From Prevotella sp. (GTDB taxonomy: Bacteria; Bacteroidota; Bacteroidia; Bacteroidales; Bacteroidaceae), in NCBI GenBank assembly GCA_016291495.1, contig JAEEXI010000012.1, positions 16,258 through 80,257 on the forward strand: a DNA stretch of 64,000 nucleotides, read 5' to 3'. Position 1 is the stretch's first letter. The number at the start of each line of letters is the position of its first letter. The notes beneath the pieces were generated by a model, which saw only the letters and a program-made list of their open reading frames with translations, did no database searches and was not told the DNA's origin. Made by a program: the position numbers and the translations under genes. Of the stretch, positions 1 to 9,745 are shown one piece after another.

Positions 1-816
1 CAGGGCCATCATCACGTAGTTAGTGATGTCCACAATATTATTGATAGGACGCAATCCGATAGTCGTCAGCTTGTTCTTCAGCCACTCAGGACTCTCCTTC
101 ACGTCGCAGTCCGTCACGCTGACACACGCATAACGTTTACAAGCCTCTGTATTCTCAATTCTTACCTTGACAGGCAGATCGTGGTTATCCACTTTGAAAC
201 CTTCTACAGAAGGCTTGTGCATCACCGTCTCATATCCGTTCTGCTTCAACCAAGCATACAGGTCGCGGGCAACTCCCCAATGTGACAGGGCGTCGGCACG
301 GTTAGCGGTGATATCGACTTCGATGAGCCAGTCGCTCTCCAAGTGGTAATATTCTGCGGCAGGTGTGCCGACAACAGCGTCCTCAGGCAATACGATGATG
401 CCTGCGTGCGAAGTACCGATACCGATCTCGTCCTCCGCACAAATCATGCCGTTCGACTCTACACCGCGTAGCTTCGACTTTTTGATGACGAACTCCTGAT
501 CGCCGTCATACAATACACAGCCTAAATCGGCCACAATCACTTTCTGACCAGCAGCCACATTCGGCGCGCCGCATACAATCTGCGACGGTTCGCCCTTACC
601 CAGGTCAACCGTTGTCACATGCAGGTGGTCGGAGTTCGGATGCATTTCACACGTCAGCACCTTACCCACATACAGGCCTTTCAGTCCACCTTTGATACTT
701 TGTACTTCCTCGAGTGCGTCAACCTCCAGACCTGTCGATGTCAAGGCATCACACACCTGCTGTGGTGTGAGGTCGAAATCCACGTACTCCTTCAACCATT
801 TATAAGAGATATTCAT
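1..816 (-). CDS. pheT: Phenylalanine-tRNA ligase beta subunit (N-terminal part, cut by window edge)
   Basis: Encodes the first 272 residues of the beta chain of cytoplasmic PheRS, which together with PheS charges tRNA-Phe. The frame starts at ATG 814-816 with MNISYKWLKEYVDFD, the usual bacterial PheT start. It runs through an EMAP/tRNA-binding-like region (residues about 40-150, with HPNSDHLHVTTVD and CGAPNV motifs) and enters the B3/B4 part (ITANRADALSHWG) before leaving the window in frame. No stop codon is met. A good Bacteroidota promoter lies at 847-879, giving a leader of about 25 bases. Identity is secure; only the length cannot be judged. Confidence 0.95.
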   Translation of the reverse strand, partial: MNISYKWLKEYVDFDLTPQQVCDALTSTGLEVDALEEVQSIKGGLKGLYVGKVLTCEMHPNSDHLHVTTVDLGKGEPSQIVCGAPNVAAGQKVIVADLGCVLYDGDQEFVIKKSKLRGVESNGMICAEDEIGIGTSHAGIIVLPEDAVVGTPAAEYYHLESDWLIEVDITANRADALSHWGVARDLYAWLKQNGYETVMHKPSVEGFKVDNHDLPVKVRIENTEACKRYACVSVTDCDVKESPEWLKNKLTTIGLRPINNIVDITNYVMMAL

Positions 817-846
817 TGCAATGATGTGTTATTTCTGAAATTGAGT

Positions 847-879
847 GCAAAGGTACAAATAAGTGAGCGAAAATGCAAA
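847..879 (-). promoter_or_regulatory. Promoter of pheT
   Basis: On the minus strand this reads TTTG (876-879), a 20-base spacer, then TACCTTTGC (847-855), an ideal Bacteroidota primary sigma (sigma-ABfr type) promoter. Transcription should begin near 842. The spacer sequence CTCACTTATTTG recurs in the promoter of the BspA-like gene at 41751-41781. Confidence 0.8.
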
Positions 880-1240
880 TTTATTTGCAATTTTCCGAAC
901 GGAAGTATCTTAGACGTAGTCAAAGTACGATAAAAAAACAAGCAAATGCCACTCACCAGACAGTCTTCATCATTTCGGCTGTAAACAAATTGCGTAAGAA
1001 ATTTTTCACCCGTACAAATGACAGATGACAGATGACAGTTTCCATTTTCGATGAATTTTGCTTTACTATTATATATAATATATATATTATATATATAGTA
1101 ACTGAAATCTCAATTCTTTTTTGGAAACTGTCATCTGTCATCTGTCATCGCCCCCAAAAAACGGCTAAAACCGACTTCGTGTAAAAGAGTGGCGATTTTT
1201 AGCACGAAATCGACTCAAAAACACCAAAAACGGCGAATAA
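880..1240. other. Gene-free stretch between pheT promoter and atpG
   Basis: No reading frame here has family features; the short minus-strand frames are low complexity. The notable content is the 26-bp inverted repeat at 1018-1148, listed separately. The rest is AT-rich and I recognise nothing in it. Confidence 0.6.
1018..1148. repeat. Perfect 26-bp inverted repeat around an AT-rich core
   Basis: The left arm 1018-1043 (ATGACAGATGACAG... ending GTTTCC) is the exact reverse complement of 1123-1148. Each arm contains the 7-base unit GACAGAT in tandem. The 79-base core includes a run of alternating TA at about 1069-1098 that can itself fold. No transposase is present. It could be a non-autonomous element or a long hairpin at the end of a transcript. 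Confidence 0.75.
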
Positions 1241-1273
1241 TTTGGAATCACTTTGAAAATTTCGTACCTTTGC
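1241..1273 (+). promoter_or_regulatory. Promoter without an evident gene
   Basis: TTTG (1241-1244), a 20-base spacer and TACCTTTGC (1265-1273) match the Bacteroidota promoter as well as any in the window. It faces right, into the gap and then antisense to atpG. No convincing plus-strand coding frame follows. The likely product is a non-coding transcript starting near 1278. Confidence 0.55.
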
Positions 1274-1437
1274 ACTGTCGATGAAAAGATGGATTTGAGC
1301 GCGCAAGGCGGAAAAAATTGTTTTCAGGTGCACCAGAATTTTCGGACTGCCCAGCGCGTAAAAAATAAAGTCGGAAGCGACAGAAAACACCGTTCTTTGA
1401 AATTTTGTAAAATACATGACAATTTGTAGCACCAAAA

Positions 1438-1482
1438 GGTAAAAGAAGAGGACCAACACTCACTCTGAATGTCAGCCCTCTT
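1438..1482 (-). terminator. Terminator of the ATP synthase operon
   Basis: Downstream of atpG the minus strand folds AAGAGG(GCTGACATTCA) on (TGAGTGTTGGT)CCTCTT, a 17-bp stem with several G-U pairs (arms within 1446-1482), followed by CTTTTACC. It lies about 20 bases after the atpG stop. The stem could also stop plus-strand transcripts from the promoter at 1241. Confidence 0.6.
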
Positions 1483-1501
1483 AGTTAGATTACATACACG
1501 C

Positions 1502-2470
1502 CTAATTGTTTACCGAACCACCAACGATGTCGAGAAGTTCGTTTGTGATAGCCTGCTGACGACCCTTGTTATACTGCAGGTTGAGCTGACGCAACAGCTC
1601 GTCGGCATTGTCCGTAGCCGTCTGCATGGCCACCATACGTGCCGCATGCTCGGAAGCCACACTGTCGAGCAGAGCGGTATAGAGCATGAGATGTGCCATC
1701 TTAGGCAGGAGTTCTGTGAGCACGGTGTTCATGTCGGGTTCGACGATGAAATTGTCGTTCAGCGGAGCCACCTCACCCTCTTTCACCTCCTTCTTGCGGC
1801 GGTTCTTCTTCAGATACTCCTGAGCCTTCTTCGTGGCAACGTTCGACGTCAGGTCGCGCTCGTGGTCACGTCCCAGTTCGCTTTCAAGGTCGATGGGCAG
1901 GAACTGCTTCTTCGTCAGCACCTGAGAGCCAGCGCTCTTGAAATGATGATAGATGAGTTCCACGCGGTCTATCTCGCCATTGGCAAACTTGGTGCCCAGT
2001 TCCATCACAATGTCAATACATGGCTGCACATGGGGATGGTCGACCAGCGCTGCATACTCGCCAAAGCAGTTGTAGCCCAGTTTGCGTGCTTTCTCAGCCA
2101 CTTTACGGCCAATGGGATACACCTCAACACTACCCTGCCCTAACTCTTCTGTATATGCATCGACCGTGCGCTGCATGAGCTTGATGATATTAGAATTGAA
2201 TCCGCCACAGAGTGACGAGTTGCTGCTGAACACCACCAAGGCAACACGCTTCACGGGACGCTCCTGATCGAAGATAGTTTTAGGCTCTGCCTCCGCAGCC
2301 AGAAACGATTTGAGGATGTGCTCCAGCATCGTCTCATAGGGCAGCATGTTCTGGATGGCCACCTGTGCATGGTGCAACTTGGAATTGGCCACCATTTTCA
2401 TGGCAGAGGTAATCTTGCGCGTCGATTGGACGGAGGCAATACGGCCTTTAATTTCTTTCAGGCTTGCCAT
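1502..2470 (-). CDS. atpG: ATP synthase F1 gamma subunit
   Basis: Central rotor shaft of the F1 motor, linking the c-ring to the catalytic hexamer on the cytoplasmic side of the inner membrane. The 322-residue protein starts MASLKEIKGRIASVQSTRKIT and ends with the matching C-terminal helix (RQQAITNELLDIVGGS), the two parts that form the coiled-coil axle. It is longer than the roughly 290 residues of E. coli because of a charged insert around residues 205-240 (KKNRRKKEVKEGE). Last gene of the operon, 6 bases after atpA, and followed by a hairpin terminator. Confidence 0.97.
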   Translation of the reverse strand: MASLKEIKGRIASVQSTRKITSAMKMVANSKLHHAQVAIQNMLPYETMLEHILKSFLAAEAEPKTIFDQERPVKRVALVVFSSNSSLCGGFNSNIIKLMQRTVDAYTEELGQGSVEVYPIGRKVAEKARKLGYNCFGEYAALVDHPHVQPCIDIVMELGTKFANGEIDRVELIYHHFKSAGSQVLTKKQFLPIDLESELGRDHERDLTSNVATKKAQEYLKKNRRKKEVKEGEVAPLNDNFIVEPDMNTVLTELLPKMAHLMLYTALLDSVASEHAARMVAMQTATDNADELLRQLNLQYNKGRQQAITNELLDIVGGSVNN

Positions 2471-2476
2471 AGGCGC

Positions 2477-4063
2477 TTAGCTTTTAAACGTTCCGGCGAT
2501 GTCGGCCATAACGGCTTCAATCTTCTTTGTCACGTCGTCGTCAATCTTTCCGGCGGCCAGGGTTTCAATGACATCAGGAGCAGACGTGCGCAACTTGTCG
2601 AGGAACTGATCCTGGCACTCGCGGACCTTGGCAATGGGCACTTCCTTCATCAAACCATGCATACCACAATACAGAATGGCCACCTGCTCACCAACGGGCA
2701 TGGGGCTGTACTGGGGCTGAATGAGCAACTGCTGGTTCTTACGTCCACGGTCAAGCGTCATAGCCGTCACAGCATCCATATCGCTGGAGAACTGCGAGAA
2801 GGCCTCGAGTTCACGATACTGGGCCTGGTCAATCTTCAGCGTACCAGCCACTTTCTTCATGGACTTGATCTGTGCCGAACCACCCACACGGCTCACGGAG
2901 ATACCTACGTTAATAGCTGGACGGAAACCTTGGTTGAAGAGGTTGGATTCCAAGAATATCTGTCCGTCGGTGATAGAAATCACATTGGTGGGAATATACG
3001 CGGATACGTCGCCAGCCTGCGTCTCAATGATAGGCAGAGCGGTGAGCGAGCCACCACCCTTGACGTGACCTTTCATGCACTCAGGCAGGTCGTTCATAGC
3101 CTCGGCTACCTCCTGTTGTTCATTCATCTTCGCAGCACGCTCCAACAAACGAGAGTGGAGATAGAATACGTCGCCGGGATAAGCTTCACGTCCAGAAGGA
3201 CGGCGCAGAATCAGCGATATCTCACGATAGGCCACAGCCTGCTTCGATAGGTCGTCGTAGACCACAAGAGCGGGCAGGCCACGGTCACGGAAGTACTCTC
3301 CGATGGCAGCACCGGCAAAGGGTGCATAGTACTGCAAAGCAGCGGGATCGGCAGCAGTAGCAGCCACCACGATGGTGTATGGCATTGCGCCGTGCTCCTT
3401 GAGCGTCTGCACAAGGTTGGCAACAGTACTGGCCTTCTGACCGATGGCCACATAGATACAATAGACAGGCTTGCCTGCCTCATAGAAACTCTTCTGATTG
3501 ATGATGGTATCCACAGCAATAGCGGTCTTACCCGTCTGACGGTCACCAATGATGAGCTCACGCTGTCCACGGCCAATGGGAATCATTGAGTCAATGGACT
3601 TCAGACCAGTCTGCAGCGGTTCCTTCACAGGCTGACGATAGATAACGCCAGGAGCCTTGCGGTCCAGCGGCATCTCGAAAGCATCGGTAAGGTCGATATC
3701 TCCCAAACCGTCAACGGCCTGACCCAGCGGGTTAACAATACGGCCGAGCATGTTGTCGTTGACACGGATAGAAGCGATGCGCTTGGTGCGTTTCACAATC
3801 ATGCCTTCCTTGATGCCTGAGGTGGGACCCAGCAGCACACAACCGACATTATCCTCCTCGAGGTTCTCCACGATAGCCATCGTGCCGTTCTCGAACTCCA
3901 GCAGTTCCTTAGACTCGGCATTGCGCAGACCATAGATGCGGGCAACACCGTCGCTGACGGTAAGCACGGTACCAACCTCGTCAAACTGTTCAGTATTCTG
4001 AATGCCTTTCAGCTGTTCGAGCAGCACCTGGGATACTTCGCTTGGTTTAATCTTATCTGACAT
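2477..4063 (-). CDS. atpA: ATP synthase F1 alpha subunit
   Basis: Non-catalytic nucleotide-binding subunit of the F1 hexamer. The 528-residue frame has the beta-barrel N-terminal domain, the Walker A motif GDRQTGKT at residues 173-180, the VYDDLSKQA Walker B region, and the signature [14 protein letters not shown] near residue 380. Length is normal for the family (about 500-530). It lies between atpH (29-base gap) and atpG in the operon. Confidence 0.98.
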   Translation of the reverse strand: MSDKIKPSEVSQVLLEQLKGIQNTEQFDEVGTVLTVSDGVARIYGLRNAESKELLEFENGTMAIVENLEEDNVGCVLLGPTSGIKEGMIVKRTKRIASIRVNDNMLGRIVNPLGQAVDGLGDIDLTDAFEMPLDRKAPGVIYRQPVKEPLQTGLKSIDSMIPIGRGQRELIIGDRQTGKTAIAVDTIINQKSFYEAGKPVYCIYVAIGQKASTVANLVQTLKEHGAMPYTIVVAATAADPAALQYYAPFAGAAIGEYFRDRGLPALVVYDDLSKQAVAYREISLILRRPSGREAYPGDVFYLHSRLLERAAKMNEQQEVAEAMNDLPECMKGHVKGGGSLTALPIIETQAGDVSAYIPTNVISITDGQIFLESNLFNQGFRPAINVGISVSRVGGSAQIKSMKKVAGTLKIDQAQYRELEAFSQFSSDMDAVTAMTLDRGRKNQQLLIQPQYSPMPVGEQVAILYCGMHGLMKEVPIAKVRECQDQFLDKLRTSAPDVIETLAAGKIDDDVTKKIEAVMADIAGTFKS

Positions 4064-4092
4064 TTGATTAAATTTTTTACCTTTTTACTTTT

Positions 4093-4629
4093 TTACCTTT
4101 TCAAGGTGTTAAGAATGTTGTTGAGCTTCGACTTGACACTGGCGTCCATACGGAACGTGTCATATTCGAGGATAAAACCACCGATGATGTCGGGATCCAC
4201 CTCGGTCTCAAACTCCACAGTACCATTAGTCTTGCTCTCCACCATCTGACGCATCTTCTGCTCAGTCTGAGCTGAGACGCGGGCGGCAGTGGTGAGTTTG
4301 CCACGAATGACGTTCTTCTGCTTGCGGTAAAGCGTGATGTACGAATTAGCCATGAATTGCATCACGTTCTCACGGTCTTCCTTCAAGACAAGGGCAATGA
4401 ATGCCTTCGTCAACTCACACGGCTTTTCACCGGCAGCAACGAGCAGCAACGTCTCCTTCTTGTCCTTCGAAAGCATGGGATTGTCTATCGTATGGCGTAA
4501 TGCGGGTACGTCCAGATAGCTCTTGGCCACCGTCATCATCTCCTGATAGACGGTATCTTCCTGCTTCTGGTCGGTAGCTCTCTTCAAGAGCGCCCTCGCA
4601 TATCTCATCGATATTACTCCTATATCCAT
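4093..4629 (-). CDS. atpH: ATP synthase F1 delta subunit (OSCP)
   Basis: Peripheral-stalk cap that joins F1 to the b subunits. The 178-residue protein starts MDIGVISMRYARALLKRA, the typical delta N-terminal helix, and ends in the conserved region DPDIIGGFILEYDTFRMDASVKSKLNNI (residues about 144-170). It is encoded between atpF (20-base gap) and atpA. Confidence 0.95.
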   Translation of the reverse strand: MDIGVISMRYARALLKRATDQKQEDTVYQEMMTVAKSYLDVPALRHTIDNPMLSKDKKETLLLVAAGEKPCELTKAFIALVLKEDRENVMQFMANSYITLYRKQKNVIRGKLTTAARVSAQTEQKMRQMVESKTNGTVEFETEVDPDIIGGFILEYDTFRMDASVKSKLNNILNTLKR

Positions 4630-4649
4630 ACGCTTAATTCTATTGAGAA

Positions 4650-5144
4650 TTAGTTGGCAGAAACATCATCCAGCATACGGTCAATCAAATCCATCTGCGA
4701 CTTGTCGTCCTTCAGGTTCTGCTTGAGAACCTTTTCGGCAATCTGAATGCTCAGCGCAGCTACCTGCTGACGGATGTCGGCAATGGCTGCCTTTTTCTCC
4801 TGTTCAATGGCGGCTTTCGCCTCGTCCATGAGTCGGGCGCCTTCACTACGTGCCTTCGTCTGAGCCTGTTCAACGATGGAGTCACGTGTCGCGGCAGCTT
4901 CCTTCAGTATCTGAGCCTGCTTCTCGCGTGCCTCCTGCAGAATGGATTCACTTTCCTTTTGAATGTTGGCCAGCCGTTCGTTAGCCTCATGAGCTTTCCT
5001 CAGCGACTCGTCGATGAAAGCCTGACGATCCTTCACCATCCCAGTGATGACGGGGAAGCCAAACTTCCAAAGGAGGAAGAATACCACGAGGAACGTGATA
5101 GACATCCAGAACAACAGACCAGTACTCGGAATCAATAAATCCAT
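4650..5144 (-). CDS. atpF: ATP synthase Fo b subunit
   Basis: Peripheral stalk of the ATP synthase. A single N-terminal membrane helix (residues about 8-28, LLFWMSITFLVVFFLLWKFG) is followed by a long charged helix rich in Ala, Glu, Lys and Gln that forms the dimeric stalk. Length of 164 residues is normal. There is only one b gene in this operon, so a b homodimer is expected. Confidence 0.95.
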   Translation of the reverse strand: MDLLIPSTGLLFWMSITFLVVFFLLWKFGFPVITGMVKDRQAFIDESLRKAHEANERLANIQKESESILQEAREKQAQILKEAAATRDSIVEQAQTKARSEGARLMDEAKAAIEQEKKAAIADIRQQVAALSIQIAEKVLKQNLKDDKSQMDLIDRMLDDVSAN

Positions 5145-5187
5145 AAGCTGAATTTTACCTTTTACTTTTTAAACTTTTTACCTTTGC

Positions 5188-5430
<243 letters not shown>

Positions 5431-5490
5431 TTAATTTTTTAAGTTGTTAATTATTTAATTCTTTAATTTATTTACTACTTACCTCTTACA

Positions 5491-6543
5491 TCACTCATGT
5501 GCCGGTTCCACACGTGCCAGACCGATAAACACAGCTGACAACATGGTGAACACCATAGCCTGGATGAAGCATACCAAACACTCCAGACACATCATGAAGA
5601 CACTCATGATAACCGACAGTGCCGACATCGACAACTGTACGGCTACAGCCTGACTGGCAACGAGGAAGATGATACACGTGATAGCCACCGCAATCGCGTG
5701 ACCTGCCATCATGTTGGCAAAGAGACGGATCATCAATGCAAAGGGCTTGGTGAAAATACCCACAAACTCAATCACAGGAATGATGGGAATGGGCGCTTTC
5801 AGCCATGTAGGCACCTCTGGCCAGAAGATATCTTTCCAGTAGTGCTTATTGCCCGAGAACTGCACGATGATGAACGTGCAGAGTGCCAGGAAGAACGTCA
5901 CGGCGATATTGCCCGTCACATTGCCTGAGCCCGGTGGGAACGGAATAAGACCCATCACGTTGCAGGTGAAGATGAAAAAGAAGCACGTCAACAGGTAGGG
6001 CACATATTTCTCGTAACCTTTGCCCACTCCTGGCTTGATAATATCATCTACCACATACATCACCAACATCTCGACGAAGCCTACGAAGCCTCCTGGTGCC
6101 GGGTCGGAAGCCTGACGCTTTTTATACCAACGGGCACTGCCCAATATACAACACAACAGGATAACAACGTTGATGAACATCACGGCTACCGTCTTCGTGA
6201 TTGACAGGTCGAGAACGGGTTCACCATTCTCCACGATTTTGCCTGCATTGTCTCCTTCTGTGGCAATGGCCAACCCATAAGGCCCCTGACGCAGTCCGTT
6301 GGCATCAGCATGGTGTTCGAACTGAGAAGAGCAGAACACGTGCCAACCCGTAGAACTACTAACGATGACAGGCAGTGGTATAACCAGCGACTTCCCCTCG
6401 CCATAGTCGGTGACGTGCCATTCGTGCGAATCCTTGATATGCTCAAGTACCACCTCCTTGGCCGAGAAGTCTTCTGCCCTCATCGCAGGCATCATTGCCA
6501 ACAGCAAGAGTGCTATACAAAGCAGTCGTTTCATATAAATCAT
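5491..6543 (-). CDS. atpB: ATP synthase Fo a subunit
   Basis: Stator channel for ions at the c-ring. The 350-residue protein has a signal-peptide-like start (residues about 5-22) and then an extra N-terminal region of roughly 90 residues outside the membrane (containing GKSLVIPLPVIV and GWHVFCSSQF), which E. coli AtpB lacks. The membrane core follows, with the essential arginine Arg273 in ALMIRLFANMMAGH. ATG at 6543 or at 6534 (MKRLLCIALL) could be the start; the second looks more like a signal peptide start. It precedes atpE, as usual. Confidence 0.95.
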   Translation of the reverse strand: MIYMKRLLCIALLLLAMMPAMRAEDFSAKEVVLEHIKDSHEWHVTDYGEGKSLVIPLPVIVSSSTGWHVFCSSQFEHHADANGLRQGPYGLAIATEGDNAGKIVENGEPVLDLSITKTVAVMFINVVILLCCILGSARWYKKRQASDPAPGGFVGFVEMLVMYVVDDIIKPGVGKGYEKYVPYLLTCFFFIFTCNVMGLIPFPPGSGNVTGNIAVTFFLALCTFIIVQFSGNKHYWKDIFWPEVPTWLKAPIPIIPVIEFVGIFTKPFALMIRLFANMMAGHAIAVAITCIIFLVASQAVAVQLSMSALSVIMSVFMMCLECLVCFIQAMVFTMLSAVFIGLARVEPAHE

Positions 6544-6571
6544 AATTCTTAACTCTTAGTTTCTTAACTCT

Positions 6572-6835
6572 TTAGTGTCTCATTGAGAGTGTAACGACCA
6601 TCATCGCTGCAAACATCACCATATAGATGGCTACAAACCGGATGACATCTTGCCTGTTGTCGGCAAGTAGTGCGTAGATGCCTGCCAGCGAGACTACCAG
6701 TATCATGCGAATCACCGTCATAATGAGGTAGAACCTTGGTAGTGCCTCGGGCTGATGGGCTTTCACCACGTCGTATAGCTTGACGTAAGCTACACCCAAC
6801 AGCGTCAACAGGCATACTGCAACGACATAAATCAT
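6572..6835 (-). CDS. Small membrane protein of the ATP synthase operon (AtpI/AtpZ position)
   Basis: An 87-residue protein with three predicted membrane helices (about 2-22, 34-58, 66-84) and a short charged loop (YDVVKAHQPEALPRFY). Its start overlaps the atpC stop by four bases (ATGA), so it is translationally coupled inside the operon, between atpC and atpB. The position suggests a role like AtpI/AtpZ in c-ring assembly or ion supply. I see no clear sequence match to AtpI, so the function is inferred from place only. Confidence 0.8.
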   Translation of the reverse strand: MIYVVAVCLLTLLGVAYVKLYDVVKAHQPEALPRFYLIMTVIRMILVVSLAGIYALLADNRQDVIRFVAIYMVMFAAMMVVTLSMRH

Positions 6836-7065
6836 TCTGCCTTTTCGACGCAGAGTGACACTTCGTTCTTCTGCACCTCAACGAATCCACCCAGTATCGG
6901 GAGTTCATTGCCATCATACACCACCGTGCCTTTCTGCAGTGTGGAGATGATGGGCGCATGGTTAGTAAGTATCTCGAACTGGCCTTGTGTACCAGGAACT
7001 ACCACCTGCTCCACCTCTCCGTCGTACTCGACTCTTTCTGGTGTTACTATCTTGAGTTTCAACAT
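6832..7065 (-). CDS. atpC: ATP synthase F1 epsilon subunit, short form
   Basis: Rotor subunit that contacts gamma and the c-ring. The 77-residue product covers only the N-terminal beta-sandwich (MLKLKIVTPERVEYDGEVEQVVVPGTQGQFEILTNHAPI and the strand ILGGFVEVQKNEVSLCVE). The C-terminal two-helix domain that acts as a brake in E. coli (total about 139 residues) is missing. The stop lies at the overlap with the next gene and I see no continuing frame, so this looks like a true short form. Confidence 0.95.
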   Translation of the reverse strand: MLKLKIVTPERVEYDGEVEQVVVPGTQGQFEILTNHAPIISTLQKGTVVYDGNELPILGGFVEVQKNEVSLCVEKAE

Positions 7066-7093
7066 ACCTATTTTATATAATAATGTATATGCT

Positions 7094-8653
<1,560 letters not shown>

Positions 8654-8668
8654 TTAAGTTATAGTTCT

Positions 8669-8677
8669 GCAAAGATA
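8669..8677 (-). promoter_or_regulatory. Probable -7 element of the ATP synthase operon promoter
   Basis: The minus strand reads TATCTTTGC about 50 bases before the atpD start. A clean TTTG is not present at 19-21 bases upstream; that place is a T-rich run from the pfkA terminator. The call rests on the -7 box and position. Confidence 0.5.
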
Positions 8678-8692
8678 ACAAATTAATCCCAA

Positions 8693-8730
8693 TAAAAAAA
8701 ACATTTCCGAACTTTTAATTCGAAAATGTT
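8693..8730 (-). terminator. Intrinsic terminator after pfkA
   Basis: On the minus strand, AACATTTTCGA (8720-8730) pairs with TCGGAAATGTT (8700-8710) with one G-U pair, and a run of Ts follows. It sits about 30 bases past the pfkA stop and separates nhaD-pfkA from the ATP synthase operon. Confidence 0.8.
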
Positions 8731-8761
8731 TATTTTTCATGTCATTTAAGAAGTCTGGTCC

Positions 8762-9739
8762 TTAAATACTCAATTCGTCAAGTACTGTAATTAGTCTCTT
8801 GTCGAAACGCTTGTCCGTACGGATACACTCCGAGAAAGGCACATAAACCACATCGTTGTTACGAACGCCCACCATAACGTTCCTCTGCCCTTGTAAAATG
8901 GCTTCGATGGCACCGACACCCGTACAACTGGCAAGAATGCGGTCACGCGCAGACGGCGTACCGCCTCGCTGCAAATGACCCAATATCGACACACGTACAT
9001 CAAACTCCGGGAACTCGTTCTTCACACGTTCGGCATAATACATGGCGCCGCACTTAGGACTCTCCGAAACGATGACGATGCACGACTTCTTCGACTTACG
9101 GATGCCACGACCCATAAATGCTGCCAGTTGGTCGACGTCCGTTACCTCCTCAGGCACGATGGCCGCCTCAGCACCGCAGGCAATGGCGCAGTTCTGTGCC
9201 AGGAAACCAGCATCACGACCCATCACCTCGACAAAGAAAATGCGCTCGTGCGAGTTCGCCGTATCACGTATGCGATCCACACATTCCATAATGGTGTTCA
9301 TCGTCGTATCGTAGCCGATAGTAGCATCTGTACCATACAGGTCGTTGTCAATGGTGCCTGGCAGACCGATGCAGGGGAAATCGTGCTCCATAGCGAAATC
9401 GCGAGCACCAGTCAACGAGCCGTTACCGCCGATGACAATCAGCGCGTCAATCTCCTCCTTCTGGCACGTCTCATACGCCTTCTGACGTCCTTCTACCGTC
9501 ATAAACTCCTTTGAACGGGCACTTTTCAAAATGGTGCCACCACGGGTAATGATGCCGCTGACATCCTCCGTCGTGAAGGTCTTCACATCACCGTTAATCA
9601 GTCCGTCGTAACCACGATAAATACCTTTGATATTAAACCCGTTATAAATACCAGCACGCGTCACGGCGCGAATTGCCGCATTCATTCCTGGTGAATCACC
9701 TCCTGAGGTCAGGATACCAATTGTCTTGATTTTTGTCAT
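8762..9739 (-). CDS. pfkA: 6-phosphofructokinase
   Basis: Phosphorylates fructose 6-phosphate in glycolysis. The 325-residue protein has the ATP-loop start [19 protein letters not shown], catalytic GTIDNDL (the aspartate base is kept) and substrate-site [11 protein letters not shown]; length matches the short bacterial class. In the GGDGS motif the Asp is Asn106 (GGNGS), while the following Gly that marks ATP-type rather than pyrophosphate-type enzymes is kept. It follows nhaD by 6 bases, probably in one transcript, and is closed by a strong terminator. Confidence 0.93.
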   Translation of the reverse strand: MTKIKTIGILTSGGDSPGMNAAIRAVTRAGIYNGFNIKGIYRGYDGLINGDVKTFTTEDVSGIITRGGTILKSARSKEFMTVEGRQKAYETCQKEEIDALIVIGGNGSLTGARDFAMEHDFPCIGLPGTIDNDLYGTDATIGYDTTMNTIMECVDRIRDTANSHERIFFVEVMGRDAGFLAQNCAIACGAEAAIVPEEVTDVDQLAAFMGRGIRKSKKSCIVIVSESPKCGAMYYAERVKNEFPEFDVRVSILGHLQRGGTPSARDRILASCTGVGAIEAILQGQRNVMVGVRNNDVVYVPFSECIRTDKRFDKRLITVLDELSI

Positions 9740-9745
9740 AATATT

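Noticed and set aside
953..1463. Short minus-strand frames in the 817-1501 gap
   Set aside because: They cross the inverted repeat or AT-rich DNA, have biased composition, and lack a usable promoter or family match.
1469..2143. Open frame of 224 codons opposite atpG, downstream of the promoter at 1241
   Set aside because: It would be the only candidate gene for that promoter, but it lies almost wholly antisense to atpG and shows no family features. A non-coding transcript is more likely.
2318..3250. Open frame of 310 codons opposite atpA
   Set aside because: Shadow of atpA; no signal peptide, domain or promoter.
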